Source: [Haemophilus] felis
GTDB lineage: Bacteria > Pseudomonadota > Gammaproteobacteria > Enterobacterales > Pasteurellaceae
NCBI GenBank assembly: GCA_002015125.1
Contig: MUYB01000022.1
Span: forward strand, 1 to 24,432
Length of the DNA: 24,432 bases
Reading direction: 5' to 3'
Shown: positions 16,008 to 24,432 of the stretch, one piece after another
Layout of the letters: every line of letters begins with the position of its first letter
How positions within the stretch are numbered: the first letter of the stretch is position 1
Notes under the pieces: generated by a model
What the model saw: the letters and a program-made list of their open reading frames with translations, nothing else
The model's database searches: none
Told to the model about the DNA's origin: nothing
Program-made: the position numbers and the translations under genes

Positions 16008-17932
16008 TATTTATTTACCTCTTGCGCTTTAATTTCTTTCTGATTAGCCAATTGTGGAAGACGTTGGTTTAAATAATAATCCATTATTTCGCGCACCACA
16101 GGTGCGGCGTTACTAGATCCCCCTCCCGCATTTTCGAGAATCACAGAAACAACCATTTTGGGATTATCATAAGGTGCATAGGCGGTAAACCATGCATGAT
16201 CGTGCAATTCTTTTTTCAGTCCAGCGGCATCATAAACTTGATTTTCCCCCAGACTAAACACTTGCGCCGTCCCCGATTTACCTGCAGCTAAATAGTTAGC
16301 GCCGGCAAAGGCTTTGCGCCCGGTTCCATTAGCGGAATGAATGACATTAAACATTCCTTTCTTCGCCACATCCCAATAGGAAGCGCGATTTACCTCAATA
16401 TGCTCATAAAGGAAAGGATCTTGATAATCTTCTTTTGTAGCGCCAACAATGGATTTCATCAAATGAGGCGTATAAACTTTACCATTGTTAACCAATACAC
16501 TTGTTGCTTTAGCAACTTGTAACGGAGTTGCAGTCCAATACCCCTGACCAATACCAACAGAGATTGTGTCGCCTTGAACCCAAGGCTTCTTATAGCGCTT
16601 TTGTTTCCATTCACGACTTGGCATAATTCCCGGTGTTTCTTCCACAATATCTATTCCTGTAGAAAGACCAAAGCCAAATTGCTTCATCGAGGCAGACAAT
16701 CTATCTATCCCCAAATTAAATGCGGTTTGATAAAAATAAGTATCAGAGGATTCCACAATCGCTTTGTTCAAATCCGTGTGCCCATGTCCTGATTTTTTCC
16801 AATCTCGGAATCGTTTCGTGGTATTCGGTAAAACCCAATAACCAGGATCAAAAATACTCATTGTTGGCGTAATAACCGCTTCATTTAGCGCCGCTACAGC
16901 GATAAATGGTTTGACCGTAGAAGCAGGGGGATAAGCCCCTTGTGTAACACGGCTGTACAATGGTCTTTTAGGATCATTCAACAAGCGTTTATATTCAGGC
17001 GCAGAAATACCGTCCACAAATAAATTATTGTCATAACTTGGTGTAGAAACCATCGCTAACACACTATTATCTTTTGGATCGAGTACCACAACCGCGCCAG
17101 TTTGACCGCTTAATAGATCCGTAATATAGCGCTGTAACGCAAGATCAATGGTTAAATAAATGCTTTTCCCTGCAATCGCTGGTTGCTCGCGTAGTTTACG
17201 AATCACTTTACCGCGGTTATTAATTTCCACTTCTTCAAAACCCGTTGTGCCATGTAATTGCGATTCGTAATAGCGCTCAATGCCTAATTTGCCAATGGTT
17301 GGTGTCCCCGCATAATTAGCAAATTTTTCTTCCTTTTTTAATCTGGCGATATCACGATCGTTAATCTTAGCCACATAACCTAAAATATGAGTGAGCGGCT
17401 CACCGTACAAATAATGGCGTTTAAAATAAGGTTTTACTTCTAGGCTTGAGAATCTAAATTGATTCACAGAAAAACGTGCTATTTGTTCTTCTGTTAAATT
17501 TGGCTTTAATAAAATTGGGGTATAACGAGAAGCTCGTCTGCGTTCCTTGCGGAAATTTTCAATGTCTTCATCGCTTAAGCCAACAATCCTTTTTAACGCC
17601 TCGAAAGTTTCTTCTAAATTTTCCACCTTCTCTGGCACGATGTATAAACCGAAAAAAGTGAGATTTTCGGCTAACAGCTCTCCATAACGATCATAAATTA
17701 GACCCCGAGTCGGCGGTAGTGGCAATAATTTGATACGATTCCCATTAGAACGGGTTTGATAAAGCTCATAGTTAACAATTTGCAAATGGTAAAGATTCGT
17801 GATCAAAATAGCGGTTAGCGCCAATACACCCATAAAAGTTACTAAGGCTCGACGCGCAAATAAATTACGTTCTGATTTTTTATCGCGAATTACTTCTCTT
17901 GTAGGAGATGTCAACCATTTGATTAACTTCAT
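16007..17932 (-). CDS. mrdA: Penicillin-binding protein 2 (peptidoglycan D,D-transpeptidase MrdA)
   Basis: Class B penicillin-binding protein of the elongasome, 641 residues. An N-terminal basic segment is followed by one transmembrane helix (about residues 29-48). A PBP dimerisation/pedestal domain follows ([19 protein letters not shown] to about 240), then the transpeptidase domain. The active-site Ser is S338 in the tetrad STVK (PPASTVKPF). The second motif is SSD in [10 protein letters not shown], and the third is KSG in [11 protein letters not shown]. It starts 3 nt after rlmH, and RodA overlaps its stop. Beta-lactams such as mecillinam act on this family. TAGCGCCG octamers lie at 16297 and 16886. 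Confidence 0.97.
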   Translation of the reverse strand: MKLIKWLTSPTREVIRDKKSERNLFARRALVTFMGVLALTAILITNLYHLQIVNYELYQTRSNGNRIKLLPLPPTRGLIYDRYGELLAENLTFFGLYIVPEKVENLEETFEALKRIVGLSDEDIENFRKERRRASRYTPILLKPNLTEEQIARFSVNQFRFSSLEVKPYFKRHYLYGEPLTHILGYVAKINDRDIARLKKEEKFANYAGTPTIGKLGIERYYESQLHGTTGFEEVEINNRGKVIRKLREQPAIAGKSIYLTIDLALQRYITDLLSGQTGAVVVLDPKDNSVLAMVSTPSYDNNLFVDGISAPEYKRLLNDPKRPLYSRVTQGAYPPASTVKPFIAVAALNEAVITPTMSIFDPGYWVLPNTTKRFRDWKKSGHGHTDLNKAIVESSDTYFYQTAFNLGIDRLSASMKQFGFGLSTGIDIVEETPGIMPSREWKQKRYKKPWVQGDTISVGIGQGYWTATPLQVAKATSVLVNNGKVYTPHLMKSIVGATKEDYQDPFLYEHIEVNRASYWDVAKKGMFNVIHSANGTGRKAFAGANYLAAGKSGTAQVFSLGENQVYDAAGLKKELHDHAWFTAYAPYDNPKMVVSVILENAGGGSSNAAPVVREIMDYYLNQRLPQLANQKEIKAQEVNK

Positions 17933-17935
17933 TAA

Positions 17936-18403
17936 CTATTCTCGATGATAAGGGTGATTAGTCGTAACAGACCAAGCTCGATACAAGCTTTCTGCAACGA
18001 CGATTCTTACGAGCGGGTGAGGCAAGGTTAGCGCGGATAAAGACCAGCTTTGTTCTGCTGCAGCTTTACATTCTGGAGATAATCCCTCAGGCCCACCAAT
18101 TAACAAACTTACATCTCTTCCATCTTGCTTCCATATTTCAAGTTGTTGAGCTAATTGTTCCGTTGTCCAAGGTTTACCGGGAATATCCAAACTAACAATG
18201 CGATTTTTATCGCAGGCGGCTAGCATCGCTTTTCCCTCTTGTTCCAAAATACGTTTAATATCCGCATTTTTACCGCGTTTCCCCGCAGGAATTTCGAGCA
18301 ATTCAAAAGGCATCTCTTTGGGAAAGCGGCGCTGATATTCTTCAAATCCTTGAACAACCCAAGCTGGCATTTTTGTTCCTACTGCAACAAGTTGGATCTT
18401 CAT
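17936..18403 (-). CDS. rlmH: 23S rRNA (pseudouridine1915-N3)-methyltransferase RlmH
   Basis: SPOUT-class methyltransferase of 155 residues (E. coli 155) that adds a methyl group to pseudouridine 1915 in helix 69, acting on 70S ribosomes. The knotted SAM site is seen in [12 protein letters not shown] and the C-terminal [21 protein letters not shown] and NHPYHRE, which are almost invariant in the family. It starts 3 nt after rsfS. The junction TAGTTAATGAAG is identical to the junction with mrdA at its other end. Confidence 0.97.
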   Translation of the reverse strand: MKIQLVAVGTKMPAWVVQGFEEYQRRFPKEMPFELLEIPAGKRGKNADIKRILEQEGKAMLAACDKNRIVSLDIPGKPWTTEQLAQQLEIWKQDGRDVSLLIGGPEGLSPECKAAAEQSWSLSALTLPHPLVRIVVAESLYRAWSVTTNHPYHRE

Positions 18404-18406
18404 TAA

Positions 18407-18715
18407 CTAGCCCCATAGTTTCTCTAGCTGATACATATCACGACTTTCTTGTTGCATAATGTGTACAAGCACTTGTCCTAGATCCACCACAATCCAATCT
18501 GCGGTTTCTCTTCCTTCTTCGCCAAAAGTTTCAATGCCAACCAATTTACATTCACAAATCAATTTATGCGCTAGCGCCGCAACATGACGAGTGGAACTTC
18601 CGGTGCAAATCACCATATCATCCGTAATTGAGGATTTCCCTCGCACATCTAAGCGTAAGATTTCAGTTGCTTTGAGAGCATCTAATTTATCAATAATGAA
18701 ATCGATTAAGTTCAT
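18407..18715 (-). CDS. rsfS: Ribosomal silencing factor RsfS
   Basis: Small protein (102 aa, E. coli 105) that binds ribosomal protein L14 on the 50S subunit and blocks subunit joining in starvation. The DUF143 fold is recognisable from IDKLDALKATEILRLDV, DDMVICTGSSTRHVAALAHKL, and the C-terminal ADWIVVDLGQVLVHIMQQESRDMYQLEKLW. It is tightly linked to rlmH as in most gammaproteobacteria. The ribosome site is weak. A TAGCGCCG octamer at 18572 sits in the codons for VAALA and uses the CTA leucine codon. Confidence 0.96.
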   Translation of the reverse strand: MNLIDFIIDKLDALKATEILRLDVRGKSSITDDMVICTGSSTRHVAALAHKLICECKLVGIETFGEEGRETADWIVVDLGQVLVHIMQQESRDMYQLEKLWG

Positions 18716-18776
18716 ATTTTCTTTTAATTACCTACTAAAAAAGGCGCGGATTCTACCATAAAAACAGAATCTTTCC

Positions 18777-20936
18777 CTAATTCAATGTGATCAGCCAACA
18801 GTTATGAATTTGCTTATTACGCTCAAAATCAAGTGGTAAAGTTTTTGCCGAAATCTCTTGAACACATAGTCCGAGCGCATTCATTCCGTCAAAATCCATT
18901 TTGAAGCCGCGTTTATTATTAGAAAAAACAATGGTGCCATCCGGGCGTAAAATACGTTTTAACTGGGTCATCAACTTAATATGATCCCGCTGCACATCCC
19001 AGCTATCTTCCATGCGTTTGGAGTTAGAAAATGTTGGCGGATCCACAAAAATGAGATCAAATTGGCGATCACAACGGACGATCCACTGTAAACAATCTGC
19101 TTGAATGAGTTTATGCTGTTTACCGCCCACATCATTGAGCAATAAATTCTGTTCTGCCCAGTTTAAATAAGTGTTTGACATATCAACCGTTGTAGTGGAT
19201 TTTGCACCGCCTAGCGCCGCATGCACCGTAGCAGAACCCGTATAGGCAAAAAGATTCAAAAAGTCTTTTCCTCTCGCCATTTCACCAAGCATTTTTCGCG
19301 TTAAACGATGATCCAAAAATAAGCCAGTGTCTAAATAATCTGTCAAATTCACCCATAACTTCGCACCATATTCATTCACATAAAAATAGTCGCCTTTATT
19401 GGCTAATTTTTCGTACTGGTTAGTGCCTTTTTGCTTTTGGCGAACTTTTAAAATCAATTTATTTGTTTCAACGCTAGTAACCTTTAGCGTCGCCGTTACC
19501 GCATCCAATAAACGCTGACGCGCTTTATTTTCATCAATATTTTTGGGCGCAGCATATTCTTGCACCACAATATGATCATCATAACGATCCACCGCCAGAT
19601 TATATTCTGGCAAATCTACATCATATAAACGGTAAGCATTGAGTCCTTGCTGCTTAGCCCACTTCTCTATTTTTTTCAGATTTTTTTGTAAACGATTTGC
19701 GAAATCCACCGCAACTTGCACTTCCTCAATGGCAGTATGAGTTGCAACTGGAATTTCTCCCACATTTTCAGGTTTTTCTTCAGAAGAAACTCGAGAACCG
19801 ATGTGATAATTTTTCTGAACACATTCTAATGGGCCATTTTTCGCTTTAAATTGACGATGAGAACGCAAACGTAAGCAATCTAATAACGCGGGTTCACCAC
19901 TGAAAATCGACACATTCCAATCACAAAATTGTTGTTTTAAACGTTGCCCAAATACGGAATAAAGGGCAATTAGCGCCGGTGTTGTGCCTAATCGTTCACC
20001 ATAAGGCGGATTACAAATTACTGTTCCTTTTTCCACGCTAAGAGGATTTTTTAAGGCGCTAACATCACCTTGCTGCCATTGAATTAAATGAGCAACGCCA
20101 GCATTCTGCGCATTACGTTTTGCTTTTTGCAAAACTCGATGATCAAGATCGAAACCATAAAAATTCACTGATTGCTTTTGTTGCTTGCTTTGTTGAGCCA
20201 AGTCTATGGCTTCTTTTTTGACTTTTTCCCAAGCTTGCTGATTATGCCCTTGCCAGAAATCAAATCCCCAATGTAAACGATGTAGTTGTGGCGCGATTTT
20301 AGCCTGTATTTGCGCTGCTTCAATCAATAATGTCCCAGACCCACACATAGGATCGAGCAACGGCGTACCAACTTGCCAACCAGAGCGAAGGACTATCGCC
20401 GCCGCTAGAGTTTCACGCAAAGGCGCAGCTCCCGTATCTTCACGATAACCGCGCATATGTAACGCCTCTCCGCTGAGATCGAGAGAAATCACGAGCTGTT
20501 CACGATTCAAATAAGTATGAATACGAATATCAGGACGAGATTTATCTACCGTTGGGCGAGCTTTACCTAAACGCTCAAAATAATCCACAATGCCATCTTT
20601 CACGCGTATCGCGCCAAATTGGGAATGGCGAATATCGCGGTTGGTGCCATTAAAATCCACCATAAACTGCGCACGTTCATCAAAATAATCTAACCAACTC
20701 TGCCCAACCACAGCAGAATACAAATCCAAATCGCTATAAATTTTAGTTGTTACGATAGGTAATAAAATACGCGAAGCTAAACGAGTCCAAAGTAATACAC
20801 GATATTGTGTTGCATCATCAGCATAAAAATGCACACCGCCTTGTGTAATCTGGCAATCTTGCGCGCCAAGTTCCATTAACTCGACTTTCAATAATTCTTC
20901 AAACCCTCGAGCGGTTGTAGCAAAAAGTTGTTTCAT
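18777..20936 (-). CDS. rlmL: Bifunctional 23S rRNA methyltransferase RlmKL
   Basis: Two fused methyltransferases in 719 residues (E. coli about 702) that make m2G2445 (RlmL half) and m7G2069 (RlmK half) in 23S rRNA. The N-terminus has a THUMP domain (to about residue 155). The RlmL half has the SAM motif [14 protein letters not shown] near residue 195 and the catalytic NPPYGERLG near 309. The RlmK half has [16 protein letters not shown] near 562 and [11 protein letters not shown] near 629. It follows mrp by 23 nt. A 61-bp gap to rsfS shows no terminator. TAGCGCCG octamers lie at 19212 and 19971. Confidence 0.96.
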   Translation of the reverse strand: MKQLFATTARGFEELLKVELMELGAQDCQITQGGVHFYADDATQYRVLLWTRLASRILLPIVTTKIYSDLDLYSAVVGQSWLDYFDERAQFMVDFNGTNRDIRHSQFGAIRVKDGIVDYFERLGKARPTVDKSRPDIRIHTYLNREQLVISLDLSGEALHMRGYREDTGAAPLRETLAAAIVLRSGWQVGTPLLDPMCGSGTLLIEAAQIQAKIAPQLHRLHWGFDFWQGHNQQAWEKVKKEAIDLAQQSKQQKQSVNFYGFDLDHRVLQKAKRNAQNAGVAHLIQWQQGDVSALKNPLSVEKGTVICNPPYGERLGTTPALIALYSVFGQRLKQQFCDWNVSIFSGEPALLDCLRLRSHRQFKAKNGPLECVQKNYHIGSRVSSEEKPENVGEIPVATHTAIEEVQVAVDFANRLQKNLKKIEKWAKQQGLNAYRLYDVDLPEYNLAVDRYDDHIVVQEYAAPKNIDENKARQRLLDAVTATLKVTSVETNKLILKVRQKQKGTNQYEKLANKGDYFYVNEYGAKLWVNLTDYLDTGLFLDHRLTRKMLGEMARGKDFLNLFAYTGSATVHAALGGAKSTTTVDMSNTYLNWAEQNLLLNDVGGKQHKLIQADCLQWIVRCDRQFDLIFVDPPTFSNSKRMEDSWDVQRDHIKLMTQLKRILRPDGTIVFSNNKRGFKMDFDGMNALGLCVQEISAKTLPLDFERNKQIHNCWLITLN

Positions 20937-20959
20937 AAATATTCTCTAAAGAAAAAAAG

Positions 20960-22072
20960 TTATTTCACTTCTCTAAATAAAATCTCACTTGGAATCACCG
21001 TTCCTTGCCAGTACAGTTCACTTGCTACATTTTGTGCTAACTGTAAAAAGGACTGGGCAATATCAGTTTCAGGCGCAGCAATAACAGTTGGTATTCCTTT
21101 GTCTAAATCTTCACGCAAACGAATATGTAACGGCTGTTGACCAAGTACTTTCACATTATATTTTTCTGCGATACGTTGCGCTCCCCCAGTACCAAAAATA
21201 GCTTCATGATGGCCACAATTGCTACAAATGTGCATTGACATATTTTCCACAATGCCTAACACAGGTACTGACACACGCTCAAACATAGCAATACCTTTGA
21301 TGGCATCAAGTAGTGCAATATCTTGAGGTGTAGTAACGACGACAGCGCCTGTTACAGGAATTTGTTGTGAAAGGGTCAATTGAATATCCCCTGTTCCCGG
21401 TGGCATATCAATCACCAAATAATCCAATTCAGGCCATAGCGTTTCTTGCAACAATTGGTTCAGTGCGCTACTTGCCATTGGTCCACGCCAGATCGTAGCG
21501 CTATCAGGATCCATTAAAAAACCAATAGAATTAGCAAATAATTGGTGCGCTTCAACCGGAATCATATGTTTATTATCGGGAGAAGTAGGACGTTGGTTCG
21601 CCACACCCAACATATGAGGAATTGAAGGTCCGTAAATATCCGCATCCAAAATGCCCACTCTTGCGCCAAGTTGTTGTAAAGCAAGAGCAAGATTCACCGC
21701 TACGGTAGATTTACCCACACCACCTTTGCCTGAACTCACTGCAATAATGTTTTTAACGCCTTTAACCGCAGGATGATTATTGGCGCGTTTTAAGGTGGCA
21801 ATTTGATGAATTAATTGCCATTTCAATGTGGTACAAGCAGCGATGTGTAACAGCTGCGCCTGCAAATCCTTTTTAAGTTGTTCAAAGCCCAATTGCCACG
21901 CAAAAGGCAGCATAAGTTCTACACGCAAAATCTGACCTGCTTTCTCAATTTTTTTCACTGCGCCCAGAGCAATTAAATCTTGTTGCAAACTAGGATGTTG
22001 AAATTGTTGGAAAGCTTGTTGAATGTCCGCTTGTTGCGCTGGCGTTAGATTATCCGAAAAGAAAATGCTCAT
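20960..22072 (-). CDS. mrp: Mrp/ApbC-type iron-sulfur cluster carrier ATPase
   Basis: P-loop NTPase of the ParA/MinD superfamily that carries Fe-S clusters to target proteins, 370 residues (E. coli 369). An N-terminal MIP18/DUF59-like domain (about residues 8-75) precedes the deviant Walker A IIAVSSGKGGVGKST near 109-123. Then come DADIYGPSIPHMLG, IDMPPGTGDIQLTLSQ, and the cluster-binding CxxC in ICSNCGHHE near residue 285. It appears to head the long minus-strand run that ends in dacA. The 374-bp region upstream should hold its promoter, but no clear -35/-10 pair was identified. Confidence 0.95.
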   Translation of the reverse strand: MSIFFSDNLTPAQQADIQQAFQQFQHPSLQQDLIALGAVKKIEKAGQILRVELMLPFAWQLGFEQLKKDLQAQLLHIAACTTLKWQLIHQIATLKRANNHPAVKGVKNIIAVSSGKGGVGKSTVAVNLALALQQLGARVGILDADIYGPSIPHMLGVANQRPTSPDNKHMIPVEAHQLFANSIGFLMDPDSATIWRGPMASSALNQLLQETLWPELDYLVIDMPPGTGDIQLTLSQQIPVTGAVVVTTPQDIALLDAIKGIAMFERVSVPVLGIVENMSMHICSNCGHHEAIFGTGGAQRIAEKYNVKVLGQQPLHIRLREDLDKGIPTVIAAPETDIAQSFLQLAQNVASELYWQGTVIPSEILFREVK

Positions 22073-22446
22073 ATTTTGCTCGTTTTGATTAACTATTTAA
22101 AGCTGGCTATTTAACCACGCGCCACCCAATCTGTTAAGTAACAAAATCACAACTGTATCTTTTTTAATCAAATTAGAATTCTAGCCAACTCCAATTGATA
22201 GCTTTTACAAATCAATCAGGCAAAAAAAAAGCAAACTCCAATTGATTGGTTTATTTTTAAAACTATGCAAAAGATTTACACAAAATTTACAAAAAACAGG
22301 GCCTTTTTGCTTAAAAATAACACACAAAATTGATAACATCTGCGCAAATTTACAGCGGAGCAACGATATTAGCTGTTATCCTTGCTTTAGCACCCTCAGC
22401 AAAAACTCTATTTGGAGTTAGTCAAAGTAAAAAAACGAGGTTTTTT
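22073..22446. other. 374-bp divergent intergenic region between mrp and the adhesin
   Basis: No gene is seen. It should hold promoters for mrp (minus) and the adhesin (plus). Notable elements are the direct repeat AACTCCAATTGAT at 22187-22199 and 22234-22246, CTATTTAA twice at 22093-22100 and 22107-22114, the small palindrome TGTTAAGTAACA at 22132-22143, and the inverted repeat GATAACA/TGTTATC at 22332-22338 and 22374-22380. No convincing sigma-70 promoter could be chosen. The adhesin ribosome site CGAGG ends 6 nt before its ATG at 22447. Confidence 0.5.
22187..22246 (+). repeat. Two 13-bp direct repeats AACTCCAATTGAT
   Basis: Perfect copies lie at 22187-22199 and 22234-22246, 47 bp apart (start to start). 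The second extends into the near-palindrome CCAATTGATTGG. They lie about 200-260 bp before the adhesin start and could be regulator-binding sites. Confidence 0.7.
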
Positions 22447-24125
22447 ATGAATAAAATCTTTAAAACAAATGGCATCCTGCCTATCAATCATATGTAGTCT
22501 GTTCTGAATTAACGAAACGCGCGGGGAAAGTGTCGGGCGTGATCGCAAGCAGTTTATTGCTTTCCAATATTGCCTTTGCCACCTTGCCAAAGAATATTTC
22601 TGTCGATGAAACCCTCACAGGCGCCACCTACAATGAAACCTTAAACGGTTCATTCTTCAATATTAGCAATGGCGCCACCGCTACCCTTGACGGCGACACG
22701 ACATTCAATATTACCGAAAATGGTGATAATGAGACCCGCGTTGATATAACCAATGGAAACCTCAACACAAACCATAAACTCAGCATCAACATCAGCCCTG
22801 ACGCTAGCGTCAAACATACACGCCCGAAAGGGATGATTGTGCGTGGCGATAGCACAGTGAATATTCGAGATTTGGCTGTGGATGTTACGCATGCCAGTGA
22901 AGAAGATACTGACTATGTTTCCCCCGACAGTAACGCATCTTATGGTATTGCATTAGGTTATGACCACAATGGTGGTGCCGCGGATAAATTCAGTAAATTG
23001 ACGGTAAATAATGCAGATATTAATGTCACCAACACGACTAATACAGTGTTTGGTAATAAAACTGCGACCAAAAAAATATCCATCATCACAATCACCGCCA
23101 AAGTCAAATTTGGACATCAACTGTCTGGATTAAAAATTATCCGCACCAACGGTTCAACGCCTGAGTTTGTATCAAATGGCAAATTAAATATTAATGTCCA
23201 TGACAGTAGTACAGCCAAAGCAGGGGATTATCTTGTAGGGGTATATATTTCAGGCAATGGTGCAAAAGCGACCTTTAATGGTGATACTAATATCGCCGTT
23301 AGTGCCAATGGTATTAATTCAGCGGGGATCAAAATTGGTAAGCCTTTTGAAGATAGCGAGAATGGCGTCTCAGTGACCGCTAACGGTAAACTCATTGTAG
23401 ATACTACAGCAACCGCAGATTCTGCAGCAGTTCGTTTATTCAACAATAATGCAAAATTAGAGGTAACTGGCAAAAATCCGCAAGAAAAATCAGAGATTAA
23501 ATCAGGTAATTCTGCGATTGTCTATGATACTCAAGACTGGAAAACCAGTGCTGATGTAACCATCTTCGGCACCTTCACCATCTATACTTCAAGAAATTTC
23601 AATGGCAATAATCAAAGCGTTAAACTCAACAATACCGAACTAAGTACCACGTCAGAAACAGCATCTTTAATCAAAGTCAATGCTGAAAATGTAAGAGACC
23701 AAAGTTTTGGACAAGCATCAAGATTTAGTAACCAATTAAATCACGGCAAATTCAGCGTAAAAAATGCCACCTTTGAGCTATCTAGCGATAAATCTCGTGC
23801 TACCGCAGCACATAATGGTTGGTTAATGGAAGTGAAAGGTTTGGATAATACAGAACCAAGTGATGAAAATAAATCTGACCTGACTGCCACAATTTCTGAC
23901 GAAGCAAAAATTATTGGTTTGGTGCATAAAGAACATTCTTCTAAACTTGATTTAACTCTTAATAATGCCACTTGGGCGTTGAAGAAAAAGGGTACTCAAA
24001 CCACTTCCACATTAAATAATTTAACCCTAAAAAATAATGCAGTTCTTGATGCAACATTGCCAAAAATCGCACAAGCAGATTTAGAACAAGCATTCAACTC
24101 GGCAAAACAAAAGGGGCTGACGTAG
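22447..24125 (+). pseudogene. Autotransporter-type adhesin with ESPR, frameshifted in the signal and truncated by an IS
   Basis: The gene begins at ATG 22447 after a good ribosome site (CGAGG). The frame MNKIFKT runs into a stop at 22495. Adding one base at the A run 22467-22469 gives MNKIFKTKWHPAYQSYVV then CSELTKRAGK, a textbook extended signal peptide region, followed by the hydrophobic SGVIASSLLLSNIAFA. From 22530 the frame stays open to 24125. The passenger is rich in Asn, Thr, Ser and Ala, with repeated short strands (ATFNGDTNIAVSANG, KLNINVHDSS, LTLKNNAVLDAT) typical of a beta-helix of classical autotransporters. No C-terminal beta-barrel is present: the last native codons are at about 24110, and the final KGLT-stop is encoded by the inverted repeat of an IS1016-like element. 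If expressed, an internal GTG at 22530 would give a protein without ESPR or membrane anchor. Which adhesin family it belongs to is not recognised. Confidence 0.82.
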
Positions 24126-24432
24126 ATTAGCCCTAAATTTCACACCATTTTCTCAACGTTTTAAGTTGTTCTTTTGGTGTCCCAAAGTTAAACCGAAATT
24201 CACATTCTTTCAAGAATAAAGGAAAGTTTTTTCGGTTAATTCCGTTGTATTTTCGCAGAATTCGCTTTGCTTGATTCCAAAAATTTTCAATGCCGTTGAT
24301 GTGATTTTGTTTCACTGCAAACAGCTCAGAATGATTTATTCGCTCGTGATGGAATTCACTCACATCTAGGGCGTCATAACTGCGATAAGTATCCGTATAA
24401 ACCCAGCTGTCAGGCTTAATTTTCCTTTTAAT
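24113..24432 (-). mobile_element. IS1016-like insertion sequence (IS1595 family), partial
   Basis: The terminal sequence GGGGCTGACGTAGATTAGCC starts at 24113, exactly where the adhesin frame is lost. It looks like the inverted repeat of IS1016-group elements and contains a small internal inverted repeat GGGCT/AGCCC. The transposase ends 20 bp inside. The other end, and hence the expected 8-bp target duplication, lies beyond the window. Confidence 0.8.
24133..24432 (-). CDS. IS1595-family (ISXO2-like) transposase, C-terminal part
   Basis: The reading frame enters from the right edge of the window as KRKIKPDSWVYTDTYRSYDALD and continues without a break to the stop at 24133. About 99 residues are visible, so this is the 3' part of a gene whose start lies beyond 24432. 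The motifs are those of the ISXO2-like DDE domain: an Asp in VYTDTYRSYDAL, HHERINHSELF, the third acid in HINGIENFWNQAKR, and FLKECEFRFNFG near the end. The length and motif order fit IS1016-type transposases of Haemophilus and related genera. It is antisense to the disrupted adhesin. The visible part is intact. Confidence 0.88.
   Translation of the reverse strand: MKRKIKPDSWVYTDTYRSYDALDVSEFHHERINHSELFAVKQNHINGIENFWNQAKRILRKYNGINRKNFPLFLKECEFRFNFGTPKEQLKTLRKWCEI

Noticed and set aside
22073..22446. A CRISPR-like or tRNA element in the intergenic repeats
   Set aside because: There are only two copies of a 13-bp repeat with no regular spacers, and no cloverleaf can be drawn.
23041..23110. A second frameshift in the adhesin at the seven-A run near 23070
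   Set aside because: The downstream frame stays open for about 1 kb with convincing beta-helix composition, and other frames there give no better adhesin-like sequence.
1..24432. An entire new defence or biosynthetic system
   Set aside because: Apart from the adhesin and IS, all genes are recognisable housekeeping or envelope genes. No cluster of unknown genes is present.

Overview
This 24.4 kb window looks like the chromosome of a gammaproteobacterium of the family Pasteurellaceae (Haemophilus/Aggregatibacter/Pasteurella-like). It is AT-rich, and most proteins read as close homologues of E. coli and H. influenzae proteins. It also carries a surface protein with an extended signal peptide and the end of an IS1016-like (IS1595 family) element. 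The classical Pasteurellaceae DNA-uptake words (AAGTGCGGT or ACAAGCGGT) were not found intact by eye. Another octamer, TAGCGCCG, occurs 13 times, and this is the most unusual signal here.

Layout. 1-2.3 kb, plus strand: fumC with a CRP-like operator, then an exported chalcone-isomerase-like protein. 2.3-3.8 kb, minus: rimK-ycfP, divergent from grxA (plus, 3.9-4.2 kb). 4.2-8.8 kb, minus: rpoE-rseA-rseB-rseC-mobB-mdtD, headed by a clear sigma-E-type promoter, with a strong intrinsic terminator between rseA and rseB. 8.9-9.7 kb, minus: sdhE and gpt. 9.9-12.7 kb, plus: pepD and a cysteine desulfidase gene (cyuA) broken by one in-frame TAA. 12.8-22.1 kb, minus: a tightly packed run mrp-rlmL-rsfS-rlmH-mrdA-rodA-rlpA-dacA. 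22.4-24.1 kb, plus: an autotransporter-type adhesin gene with a frameshift in its signal peptide and an IS1016-like insertion in its passenger. 24.1-24.4 kb: the IS end and the C-terminal half of its transposase, cut by the window edge.

How the genes work together. The sigma-E operon couples envelope-stress sensing (RpoE/RseA/RseB, with RseC) to molybdenum-cofactor (MobB) and efflux (MdtD) genes by close spacing. The 12.8-22.1 kb block joins Fe-S carrier, ribosome modification and silencing genes (mrp, rlmL, rsfS, rlmH) to the elongasome and peptidoglycan group (PBP2, RodA, RlpA, PBP5/6). PepD and CyuA could form a peptide-to-cysteine-to-sulfide route, but CyuA appears inactivated.

No rRNA, tRNA or CRISPR array was seen. 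Decayed loci are cyuA (nonsense) and the adhesin (frameshift plus IS). All statistics are hand counts, and homology calls come from recognised motifs and remembered family sequences, not from searches.
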